From assembly GCA_013178155.1 (NCBI GenBank), contig JABLXH010000037.1, forward strand, positions 1-44,438: a stretch of 44,438 nucleotides of DNA, read 5' to 3'. The position numbers and the translations under genes are program-made. The stretch comes from Armatimonadota bacterium. Its GTDB lineage: Bacteria > Armatimonadota > Zipacnadia > Zipacnadales > UBA11051. Under the pieces are notes generated by a model. It saw only the letters and a program-made list of their open reading frames with translations. It was not told the origin of the DNA and searched no databases. Below, piece after piece: positions 34,739-41,544 of this stretch (its first letter is position 1; every line of letters begins with the position of its first letter).

Positions 34739-36019
34739 ATGCTTACGGGCCTTGTGATCACTGTCGGGTTGGCGTCGGCGAACATCGTGGGCAACACCAA
34801 CCGCGAGATTCAGGCGGCGGTGGACCGCGTGGCGGCTCATGGCGGCGGCGAGGTGCGGTTGCAGGCGGGGCTCTATGAGATGACGGACTCCCTGCACCTG
34901 CGCAGCGGCGTGCGGATTGTCGGCGAGGGGGAGAAGACGGTCCTGCGCAAGGCCGCCGCGGTCAGTTCGCCCATCATCGCCTACCTGGGCTATGGACACT
35001 ACGACATCTCCGTGGCCGAGCCAGACGAGTTCCGGGTCGGCGACGGGGTGCATATCCACGATGACAATAGCGGCGGGTTCTATGACACCGTCGCGACCAT
35101 CACCTGGCGGCGCGGTGACCTGCTGGGCATCAGCCGCTTCCTGAACCACGACTATGATGGGCGGGCGGGCGCCGTGGCCACCACCATCTTCCCGGTCATC
35201 AGCGGCTACCACCTGCAGAACGCCAGTGTCGAGAACCTGGCCATCGAGGGCAACAAGGAGGAAAACCCCTACCTGAACGGTTGTCGCGGCGGCGGCGTGT
35301 TCCTGTATCAGGCGCATGACGTGAAGCTCCGCAAGCTGTTCGTGCGCAACTACAACGGCGATGGCATCAGCTTCCAGCAGTGCCGCAACACCGTCGTCGA
35401 GGGCTGCCTCGTCGAGGGTTGCACCGGCCTGGGCCTGCACCCCGGTAGCGGGTCCGTGGGGCCCATCATGCGCAAGAACGTCAGCCGCAACAACGGGGGC
35501 GATGGCATCTTCTATTGCCTGCGGGTGTCGTATTCGCTGTGCGAGGGCAACATCATTGAGCGGAACGGGGGCTACGGCATCTCTATTGGCGGGCGCGACA
35601 CCGACCACCTGATCCGCGGCAACACCATCCGCCACAACGGCAAGGCGGGCATCTACTTCCGCCCCGGGGACCTGATCATGGCCGGCAGCCGTCAGGTCAT
35701 CGAGAAGAACGTGCTGGAGGGCAACTGCGTCACCGAGGGCACAGCCGAGGTGGACATCCAGGGGGAGACGCGCGACATTTACCTGCTGGACAACACCATC
35801 GTCCCCGGCCGACGCGGCGACGAGCGCCTGTACGCGCTGCTGCTGTGCCCGCAGGCTGACCGAATCGTCTTTGCAGGCAACCAGGTGCCCGGCCCGGCCA
35901 GTCGCGCCGTGGACAACCAGGCGGGCAAGTCAGCCCTGAGCACCGAACGCCCGGCCAAGCTGCTGCCGGTGGGGCCCAGGCACATCCCGGAGGGCGCGGC
36001 GGCCCATCTGGGCAACTGA
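34739..36019 (+). CDS. Secreted right-handed parallel beta-helix protein (pectate-lyase-like fold)
   Basis: The ATG at 34739 is ten bases after GGGAG and begins a short hydrophobic leader (MLTGLVITVGLASAN). Upstream in-frame ATG at 34604 adds a stretch without coding character. The product is 426 aa. It opens NREIQAAVDRVAAHGGGEVRLQAGLYEM, the standard entry cap of pectate-lyase-superfamily beta-helices. Repeated rungs follow: VRNYNGDGISFQQCRNTVVEGCLVEGCTGLGLH, RKNVSRNNGGDGIFYCLRVSYSLCEGNIIERNGGYGISIGG, RGNTIRHNGKAGIYFRPG. Members bind or cut polysaccharides; no catalytic Asp/Arg set can be assigned by eye. A strong hairpin follows the stop. Its substrate is unknown but the enzyme fits the carbohydrate theme. 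Confidence 0.75.
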   Translation: MLTGLVITVGLASANIVGNTNREIQAAVDRVAAHGGGEVRLQAGLYEMTDSLHLRSGVRIVGEGEKTVLRKAAAVSSPIIAYLGYGHYDISVAEPDEFRVGDGVHIHDDNSGGFYDTVATITWRRGDLLGISRFLNHDYDGRAGAVATTIFPVISGYHLQNASVENLAIEGNKEENPYLNGCRGGGVFLYQAHDVKLRKLFVRNYNGDGISFQQCRNTVVEGCLVEGCTGLGLHPGSGSVGPIMRKNVSRNNGGDGIFYCLRVSYSLCEGNIIERNGGYGISIGGRDTDHLIRGNTIRHNGKAGIYFRPGDLIMAGSRQVIEKNVLEGNCVTEGTAEVDIQGETRDIYLLDNTIVPGRRGDERLYALLLCPQADRIVFAGNQVPGPASRAVDNQAGKSALSTERPAKLLPVGPRHIPEGAAAHLGN

Positions 36020-36046
36020 GGTGCCAGCCAACGTTGCATGGAAGCG

Positions 36047-36081
36047 CGCGGGGCGCCATCCGTGGTGGATGGCGCCCCGCG
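36047..36081. terminator. Bidirectional terminator-like inverted repeat
   Basis: A perfect 15-bp stem (36047-36061 with 36067-36081) and five-base loop lie between the convergent beta-helix gene (stop 36019) and aroC (stop 36103). The stem is very G/C-rich and has no T-tract on either side. Confidence 0.7.
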
Positions 36082-36102
36082 GAGTACCTGAGGCCCCTCT
36101 GC

Positions 36103-37278
36103 TTAGCTCCCGGCTGGCCTCCAGGGGAGCTTGTGCTGAACCTTGCTGACCGCGTCGTAGCCCTTCCACATCATCAAGTGGTCGAGCAGTGTTATGGCCA
36201 TCATGGCCTCACCGACCGGTACGGCACGGCCGCAGATCTGGGCGTCGCGGCGGGTGATGGCCGACAGCACCGTCGGTTCCAGGGTCGCCATATTGACCGA
36301 GTCCTGGTCAATGGAGATGGTGGAGGTGGGCTTGACCACCATGCGAACGACGATGGTCTCGCCGTTGCTGATGCCGCCATCAATGCCGCCGGAGTGGTTG
36401 GTGCGGAAGCGAATCACATCGCCGTCGAGGTATGGAATGTCATTGGCCTCGGAACCCTTCTTCAGGGCGAGGCCGAAGCCGTCGCCGAACTCAACGCCCT
36501 TGACCGCCGGGATGCTTAGCAGAGCGTGGGCCAGTGTCGCGTCGAGCTTGTCAAACACCGGCTCGCCGAGCCCCGGAGGAACATTGCGCGCCAGGAGCTC
36601 GACGATCCCGCCGACGGTGTCCCCTTGCTCCTTCACCTCTAGCGCACGCTGCACCATGCGCTCCGCCGCTTCCAGATCAGGGCAACGAATATCGTTCTTG
36701 TCGCGGTTGGCTCGAATCTCATCGAAGCTCATCCCATCGCGCATCTTGATGCCGTGCAGCTCCTTGACATAGCCGATGACTTCGATGCCGTCCCGGGCCA
36801 GGATCTTCTTCGCCAAAGCTCCGGCGGCGACGCGTACGCAAGTCTCCCGGCCGCTGGCCCGCCCCGCGCCGCACCAATCCGCGTACTCATCGTACTTCGC
36901 CCGGTAGGTGTACTCGGCATGGCCTGGGCGGATGACGTCTTTCACTGCCCGATACTGCTGGATGTGGATGTCCTCGGTATCTACGTTGCGGATGAGTATC
37001 CCCACGGGGGCACCAGTAGTCTTCCCCTCAAAGATGCCCGAGAAGATCTCGCACTGATCGGTCTCCAGGCGCGGGGAATCGACGGGGCTGGTGCCCGGCC
37101 GGCGGCGGTCCAGCTCCGCCTGAATCTCATCACGTGAGAGCTCCATGCCAGCGGGCACGCCGTCACAGATGACCGCCAGGGCACCGCCGTATCTTTCCCC
37201 GTTAGCATCCTGAGTGCAGCCATACGACTCGCCGCACGCCGTGACTCGAAACAGCCTGCCAAAGGTGTTGCCCAACAT
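36103..37278 (-). CDS. aroC: Chorismate synthase, with altered active-site motif
   Basis: AroC converts 5-enolpyruvylshikimate-3-phosphate to chorismate with reduced FMN. The ATG at 37278 follows CGGAGGAGCGACACG. The product is 391 aa. Family landmarks are clear: GNTFGRLFRVT at the start, RRRPGTS, IRPGHAEYTY (His120 kept), RVAAGALAKK, VPPGLGEPVFDKLDA, SIPAVKGVEFGDGF, NHSGGIDGGISNG, VVKPTSTI and AVPVGEAMMAITLLDHL. Two places deviate. The usual GESHG is GESYG (Tyr19), followed by an 11-residue insert that repeats the pattern as GERYG. The usual GGGRSSARET is CGAGRASGRET after an acidic YDEYADW. The conserved first catalytic His is therefore absent. The gene is otherwise intact, and with aroA in the same direction it probably belongs to the shikimate pathway. 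Confidence 0.9.
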   Translation of the reverse strand: MLGNTFGRLFRVTACGESYGCTQDANGERYGGALAVICDGVPAGMELSRDEIQAELDRRRPGTSPVDSPRLETDQCEIFSGIFEGKTTGAPVGILIRNVDTEDIHIQQYRAVKDVIRPGHAEYTYRAKYDEYADWCGAGRASGRETCVRVAAGALAKKILARDGIEVIGYVKELHGIKMRDGMSFDEIRANRDKNDIRCPDLEAAERMVQRALEVKEQGDTVGGIVELLARNVPPGLGEPVFDKLDATLAHALLSIPAVKGVEFGDGFGLALKKGSEANDIPYLDGDVIRFRTNHSGGIDGGISNGETIVVRMVVKPTSTISIDQDSVNMATLEPTVLSAITRRDAQICGRAVPVGEAMMAITLLDHLMMWKGYDAVSKVQHKLPWRPAGS

Positions 37279-37412
37279 CGTGTCGCTCCTCCGATGTTCG
37301 GATTGAACTCATGTAATCAGGTCGGCAACAGCGCCCATGCGACCGGTCGCGGGACGCTTCCCCACTCGAAGCCTGCTGCCGGGAATGCCCGCTCTGCTCC
37401 CAGGGCCACCAA

Positions 37413-37428
37413 GCCTGGCCGTGGCACC
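37413..37428. repeat. Intergenic repeat GCCTGGCCGTGGCACC, copy 1
   Basis: The 16-mer GCCTGGCCGTGGCACC occurs here in the 180-base gap between aroC and the P-loop gene, and again at 39327-39342. Here the partner arm is decayed (GGCCA...TGGCC only). Both copies lie just past the 3' end of a leftward gene. The remainder of the gap holds no recognisable gene. Confidence 0.5.
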
Positions 37429-37458
37429 TGTCCGGAACGTGGATGGCCTCGTACCGGC

Positions 37459-39243
37459 CTACTCGCCCCCGTACCATTCCCGGATCCGCTCAAACAGCGC
37501 CTCCGCGGCCTGCCGCGGGCCCTCGATCTCGTAGCCGTCGATGCCCAGGCGCGTCCGTAGCTGGCCCACCTTGACCCCCGCCTGGAAGGCCCCGGCGAAG
37601 TAGCGCCTGGCCAGCGGCTCGTGGAGGTCGCGCAACTGCTCGGCGCCAAAGGGGTTGGCGAAGTACGTGCGCACCAGACCCCTCTCGTCTGTCGTGCCTT
37701 TGGCGGCGCGGTAGCCGGCGCGGAACACCTCGAGAGCCTGCTCAGCATCCGTGAACAACTCCACCGCCGGCTGGCTCTCGGTCACGTCCTCATAGTTGTT
37801 GGCATAGAGCAGCAAGTCCACGGGGTAGCCGGCCACGACGTCGGCATACTCCGTCAACGGCACCACCAGCCGCGCGTTGTGGCGATGGGGGTTCATGAAG
37901 ATGCTGCGGTCGAAATGCCCGAAAGCATAGCCGGGCGACAGGTCGTCCAGACGGACGAAGGCCCCGATCTCGGTGCCATAGCCCAACAGGCGGCCGTCAG
38001 GCGTCAACTGGACCGAGCCCATGTCATCGAAGATAATGGTCATGTCGGAGATGTGCTCATCAGCCAACACCCGGAAGGCCTCAAGGGTCTCGGACTTGCC
38101 GGCGCCGCTATCACCGACGATAACCACGCTGAACCGCTGCCCGCTGCGCAGGCTCAGATAGCACATGGCTCCGTGCAGCGGTAGTCGGCCGCGGCGCATC
38201 ATGATGACGTTGTGCAGGGTCAGCGTCATCTTCTTGCAGTAGCCGAAATAGTCCACGTCCTCCGACTTGGCGACGGCCCCGACGACGATGTTCTCGTCCT
38301 CGTCCACGTAGAAGGCGGTAGGATGAACTCCCAGCCGTTCAGCCGGCAGGCCGAAGAGCACCACGCCGTCGGGCTTGCGCCGTGCTTCGTCATGCCCTGC
38401 CAGCTCAAAGAGATTGACGAGGCTCACCGCCAGGGCCAGATACTCACGATCGAAGTAGAAATGAAAAACCAGCTCGCCCACCAGCAGCGGGATGCACAGC
38501 CACTGCGCCGGATCCAGCTCGACTCCTTGCAGGGGATGCTCGTGGATCTGCTCAAAGCGGCCCTTGCGGGTGTTGCGTCGGGGGTAGAGCGTCACCGGCG
38601 GCACCAACAGGGCCAGGCGCACCATCCGGATGGGGTCCAGTGCGGCATAGACGCCGCCGGGGTTCTGCCAGGCGATGCGCTCCAGCAGCAGACTCATGTT
38701 GGCGCCGGCAGGCACCTGGCGGTAGACCCGGGGCCAGTGCCCCCGCAGGTTGCGTTCGATGCGGCGGTAAGCCTCACGGGTCAGCGAACTCAGGTCCTGG
38801 TTGTTGAAGATGAAGGGCCGGTGGCCCTCGATGGCCCGGTCTCGGGTCTCGCTGGCCCTGGCCTCAAAGAGCAGATAGCGCTCGTAATGGCGCCAGTGAT
38901 CGTAGAGGTCCTCCACGAAACGGGCCAGGGCCATGGGGTCGGTCACCAGGTAGCCCAGGTCAGGCGCGCGCACCGACAGCTCCTGCCAGGTCAGGTCGCA
39001 CAGCAGGGCCAGGGCTCGCGCCAGGTCCTGGGCCGCGTCAGACGGGTGCGCCCGGTCGCCTGCAGTGTCCCGCTGCCCACAGACATGGAGCAGATCCGAC
39101 TGGCGCTGGCGCAGGTCATTCAGGAAGTTCTGGATGACTGCCACAGCCTGCGGTGCCTGCAGCACTTGCGCCGGCTGGGTGCACACCGCACCCGTCATGT
39201 AGATCATGACACTGCGGTCATTCACTTCACCCGCTATGTCCAT
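37459..39243 (-). CDS. HPr-kinase/PEPCK-superfamily P-loop protein of unknown function
   Basis: The ATG at 39243 begins a 594-aa cytosolic protein. Residues about 1-250 are helical (FVEDLYDHWRHYERYLLFE, VYRQVPAGANMSLLLERI). From about 350 there is a nucleotide-binding domain: LPLHGAMCYLSL, then VIVGDSGAGKSET (Walker A GDSGAGKSE at 377-385, the form used by HPr kinase), IIFDDMGSV (Asp406-Asp407, Walker B-like), GYGTEIGAFVRLDDL, and a Pro/Tyr/Asn-rich run VVPLTEYADVVAGYPVDLLLYANNYE. This order fits the HprK/PEP-carboxykinase superfamily. The lengthy N-terminal part and absence of the PEPCK lysine signature argue against classical enzymes. A protein-kinase or phosphotransferase role is possible. 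It lies between aroA and aroC with 108- and 180-base gaps. Confidence 0.5.
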   Translation of the reverse strand: MDIAGEVNDRSVMIYMTGAVCTQPAQVLQAPQAVAVIQNFLNDLRQRQSDLLHVCGQRDTAGDRAHPSDAAQDLARALALLCDLTWQELSVRAPDLGYLVTDPMALARFVEDLYDHWRHYERYLLFEARASETRDRAIEGHRPFIFNNQDLSSLTREAYRRIERNLRGHWPRVYRQVPAGANMSLLLERIAWQNPGGVYAALDPIRMVRLALLVPPVTLYPRRNTRKGRFEQIHEHPLQGVELDPAQWLCIPLLVGELVFHFYFDREYLALAVSLVNLFELAGHDEARRKPDGVVLFGLPAERLGVHPTAFYVDEDENIVVGAVAKSEDVDYFGYCKKMTLTLHNVIMMRRGRLPLHGAMCYLSLRSGQRFSVVIVGDSGAGKSETLEAFRVLADEHISDMTIIFDDMGSVQLTPDGRLLGYGTEIGAFVRLDDLSPGYAFGHFDRSIFMNPHRHNARLVVPLTEYADVVAGYPVDLLLYANNYEDVTESQPAVELFTDAEQALEVFRAGYRAAKGTTDERGLVRTYFANPFGAEQLRDLHEPLARRYFAGAFQAGVKVGQLRTRLGIDGYEIEGPRQAAEALFERIREWYGGE

Positions 39244-39314
39244 GAGTCACCGTCTCGCTTCCTGGTGGCCTCGGCCCGGTGCCACTGCCCGCCTTGCAGA
39301 CAACGTGCCGCCGA

Positions 39315-39337
39315 CACGGCCAGGAGGCCTGGCCGTG
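39315..39337 (-). terminator. Hairpin after aroA, containing the repeat copy 2
   Basis: A 10-bp perfect stem (39315-39324 with 39328-39337) with a three-base loop lies 15 bases beyond the aroA stop. Its right part is the shared 16-mer GCCTGGCCGTGGCACC (39327-39342). It likely acts as a terminator or REP-like element. Confidence 0.5.
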
Positions 39338-39342
39338 GCACC
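39327..39342. repeat. Intergenic repeat GCCTGGCCGTGGCACC, copy 2
   Basis: Identical 16-mer to 37413-37428, but here forming one arm of a perfect hairpin in the 108-base gap between aroA and the P-loop gene. No gene is visible in that gap. Confidence 0.55.
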
Positions 39343-39351
39343 CGTGGTGGC

Positions 39352-40617
39352 TCAGCCCATCTTCATGTCTGCCCCCAGGCCAGTCATCAGTTCCACAAAG
39401 GTCGGGAAGGTCACACCGATGGCCTCCGCCGTGCTGATCGTCAAGGGGCTATCGGCGTAGAGCCCGGCCACCGCCAGGGCCATGACGACCCGGTGGTCGC
39501 CGTGGCCGTCAGCGCGCCCACCCTTGAGCCTTCCGCCGCGGATGACCAGACCATCGTCCAGTTCTGTAACGTCTGCGCCCAGGTTCCTGAGTTCCTGCGC
39601 CATCACCGCCAGGCGGTCGGTTTCCTTCAGCCGGGCCTGGGGCACATTGCCCAGGCGTGTCTCACCCTCGGCCAGAGCCGCCACCACCGCCAGGGCCGGC
39701 AGCGCGTCAGGGGTTGCGTTCAGGTCCAGATCGGCGCCATGCAGGCCCTTGCCCCGCACGCGCAAGCCCTCTGGTCCTTCCGTGATGTCCGCACCCATGG
39801 CCCGCAGCATGTGCACAACCGCCTTGTCGCCCTGGCTGTCGGTCATGTCCACGCCACGGACCAGCACCTCCGCCGGCCCCAGCGCCGCCGCGCACAGGAA
39901 AAAGGTCGCCGAGGAGAAGTCAGCCGGAATGGTCCGGTCGAAGGCAGTATAGCGCTGTCGGCCCGGGATACGGAACCGCTGCAGCCCCTCAGCCTCATAG
40001 CAGACGCCCTGTTGGTCAAGCCAGTCGAGCGTCATCTGCACGTAGGGCCGTTCATTCAGCAGCGGCACCTCGATCTGGGTGTCACCCAGGGCCAGAGGGC
40101 AGTTCAGCAGCAGGCTGGTCAAATACTGTGACGTCGGGCACTCGATGCAGACCTGCCCACCCTGCAGCGGCCCCCGAACCACCAGCGGAGCGCAGCCATT
40201 GTCCCGCGTCGAAAAGGCCATCGCCCCCAGCGTCTCGAGTGCCTGCAGCAGCGGGCCCGCGGAGCGGCGGCGTATCTGTTGGTCCCCGGTAAAGACCGTG
40301 TAGCCCGTCCCCAGGCAGGCTGACGCCAGAGCGATATAGAGTGTTGTGCCCGAGTTGCCGACATCCACCACGTTGTCCGGGGTCTGGACCCGGCACCCGA
40401 CGCCTTGGACGGTCCACACCTCGCCGATCTCGATGGCGGCTCCGAGAGACCGGTACACTCGCACCGCTGCCTCCGTGTCCGCAGACACGAGGGGCCGGCG
40501 GATGTGCGACACTCCCTCAGCCAAAGCAGCGATCGCGACCGCACGGATCGTGTGGCTCTTGGAGCCGGGAATGTCCACCACTCCGGCGATGGTTGACGGA
40601 CGACAACGCAGTTCCAT
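39352..40617 (-). CDS. aroA: 3-phosphoshikimate 1-carboxyvinyltransferase (EPSP synthase), divergent
   Basis: AroA joins shikimate-3-phosphate and PEP to give EPSP, the substrate of AroC. The ATG at 40617 gives 421 aa, the normal length. Landmarks: VDIPGSKSHTIRAVAIAALAEG (GSKS phosphate loop, 18-21), VVDVGNSGTTLYIALA, FTGDQQIRRRSAGPLLQAL, PTSQYLTSLLLNCPLA, IPADFSSATFFLCAAAL, RLKETDRLAVMAQELRNLGADV and GHGDHRVVMALAVAG. The LGNAGTAMRP motif of class I enzymes reads VGNSGTTLYI, so the usual Arg and Pro are missing, and GEPRMKERP reads GDQQIRRRSA. This marks a distinct subclass that may differ in glyphosate response. A promoter lies within the end of vapC and a 35-base hairpin lies between it and the start. 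Confidence 0.9.
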   Translation of the reverse strand: MELRCRPSTIAGVVDIPGSKSHTIRAVAIAALAEGVSHIRRPLVSADTEAAVRVYRSLGAAIEIGEVWTVQGVGCRVQTPDNVVDVGNSGTTLYIALASACLGTGYTVFTGDQQIRRRSAGPLLQALETLGAMAFSTRDNGCAPLVVRGPLQGGQVCIECPTSQYLTSLLLNCPLALGDTQIEVPLLNERPYVQMTLDWLDQQGVCYEAEGLQRFRIPGRQRYTAFDRTIPADFSSATFFLCAAALGPAEVLVRGVDMTDSQGDKAVVHMLRAMGADITEGPEGLRVRGKGLHGADLDLNATPDALPALAVVAALAEGETRLGNVPQARLKETDRLAVMAQELRNLGADVTELDDGLVIRGGRLKGGRADGHGDHRVVMALAVAGLYADSPLTISTAEAIGVTFPTFVELMTGLGADMKMG

Positions 40618-40643
40618 GGGCAGACGGAGTCCTGGTTACAGAA

Positions 40644-40678
40644 GCGGGGAACCCGTCACGAGTGACCCGGTTCCCCGC
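40644..40678 (-). promoter_or_regulatory. Hairpin in the aroA leader (possible attenuator or vapBC terminator)
   Basis: Arms GCGGGGAACC (40644-40653) and GGTTCCCCGC (40669-40678) pair, and inside them GTCAC pairs with GTGAC, giving a 15-bp stem with a small internal loop. It is downstream of vapC but also downstream of the aroA promoter. It could end vapBC transcripts or control read-through into aroA. Confidence 0.5.
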
Positions 40679-40704
40679 CGCATGGTCTCGCAGCTTGGCG
40701 TCGG

Positions 40705-40733
40705 ATTATACACGAACCCGCAGGTCTTGCCTA
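40705..40733 (-). promoter_or_regulatory. Sigma-70-type promoter for aroA
   Basis: On the minus strand a perfect TATAAT (40710-40705) is preceded at 17 bases by TAGGCA (40733-40728), a 4/6 match to TTGACA. It starts within the last codon of vapC and would begin transcription about 80 bases upstream of the aroA ATG. Confidence 0.65.
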
Positions 40734-41171
40734 CCCCGTGCCCTCTCCCTCGGTGAGCACGACGAAACCCTCGCGCCTCGCCGCCTCGGCGAGACGACGG
40801 TCAAAGGTGACAAACTCGTGCCCCTCCGGCGCCTCCCCGCACCACTGGAGCGCCGAGGCAAGATGCAGTGCGTCGGCGGCGCGGAGAGGGTGCTCGGTGA
40901 CCAAGCGGAGGGCTATGTCGCGCACTCCTTCGGCCAAGGCCAACTCGTCCAGAGTATCGCGCAGGGCAGCAAGGGTTGCCTGCGTGATGGCGAACTCCTC
41001 AGGACCCAGTTCGCCCAGCCGCAACAGCCTCCAGAGGGCCGAGCTGCACTCAATGCTGGACAGCCACGAGGTGACTACGTCACGGTCGCTACGGTGGTAC
41101 TGGTGGGCGCGTTCGGACCAGAGCTGCTGCACCACCAGCGCAACGAGGGCTGAGGTGTCCCAGTACCTCAC
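40731..41171 (-). CDS. vapC: PIN-domain toxin, VapC type
   Basis: The GTG at 41171 overlaps the antitoxin stop (GTGA), a typical toxin-antitoxin coupling. The product is 146 aa with the complete PIN acidic set: Asp5 (RYWDTSALVAL), Glu41 (SSIECSSAL), Asp101 (RAADALHLASAL) and Asp125 (FVTFDRRLAEAA). VapC toxins are Mg2+-dependent RNases that usually cut initiator tRNA or rRNA loops and are held inactive by the antitoxin. All catalytic positions look intact, so the toxin is probably functional. The gene ends near the aroA promoter. Name assigned by family only; the exact RNA target is unknown. Confidence 0.88.
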   Translation of the reverse strand: MRYWDTSALVALVVQQLWSERAHQYHRSDRDVVTSWLSSIECSSALWRLLRLGELGPEEFAITQATLAALRDTLDELALAEGVRDIALRLVTEHPLRAADALHLASALQWCGEAPEGHEFVTFDRRLAEAARREGFVVLTEGEGTG

Positions 41172-41467
41172 CAGGGTGATTCCTCGCGCTCGCCAAGAAC
41201 GGCCTGCACCAGCGCGTTGCCCTCGACTCGCACCTTAGGCCGGGCCAGGAAGACCTCCCAGTTGCCCGTCCCCAGCCGCACCAGACCTTGGCGGGCCAGT
41301 TCCTCCAGCCGGGCGCGGTCCCGCTCGTCCCGGGACAACTGCGGCGGCGGGCACAACTGCGCCACGATCTTGCCATGCCGCGTGATTAGCACCTGCTCGC
41401 CCCGCTCCGCTCGAGCAATGTACGCGCTCGCCTTGGCCTTAAGCTCGCTTGCGCTGACAACCGCCAT
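41168..41467 (-). CDS. vapB: Phd/YefM-type antitoxin of the VapC pair
   Basis: The ATG at 41467 follows GGAGGCGGAAGGTGC. The product is 99 aa. Its first 45 residues (VSASELKAKASAYIARAERGEQVLITRHGKIVAQL) are the DNA-binding Phd/YefM fold, which binds operator palindromes as a dimer. The tail (RARLEELARQGLVRLG...) is the toxin-wrapping segment. Its pairing with a PIN toxin rather than Doc or YoeB is a common mixed arrangement. Two half-symmetric 14-base repeats lie immediately upstream and are probably its operator, so the pair is likely self-repressed. Confidence 0.88.
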   Translation of the reverse strand: MAVVSASELKAKASAYIARAERGEQVLITRHGKIVAQLCPPPQLSRDERDRARLEELARQGLVRLGTGNWEVFLARPKVRVEGNALVQAVLGEREESPW

Positions 41468-41497
41468 GCACCTTCCGCCTCCGTCGTCCCGTACTTG

Positions 41498-41534
41498 TGA
41501 CTATACCAGTCTAATCATTCTGACCATAGTAGTC
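41498..41534 (-). promoter_or_regulatory. Paired operator repeats upstream of the antitoxin gene
   Basis: TGACTATACCAGTC (41498-41511) and TGACCATAGTAGTC (41521-41534) are near-identical direct repeats, 11 of 14 bases matching, each with GAC(T)...GTC dyad symmetry. Their centres are 23 bases apart, about two helical turns. The minus-strand -10-like TATAGT (41505-41500) lies within the first. This is the pattern expected for Phd-type autoregulation. Confidence 0.55.
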
Positions 41535-41544
41535 AAAGCAGTGT

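Noticed and set aside
38212-40131. A 639-codon open frame on the plus strand across the P-loop and aroA genes
   Set aside because: It is the reverse-strand shadow of two well-supported genes in high-GC DNA; its translation is rich in His, Gln and Arg and has no family motif.
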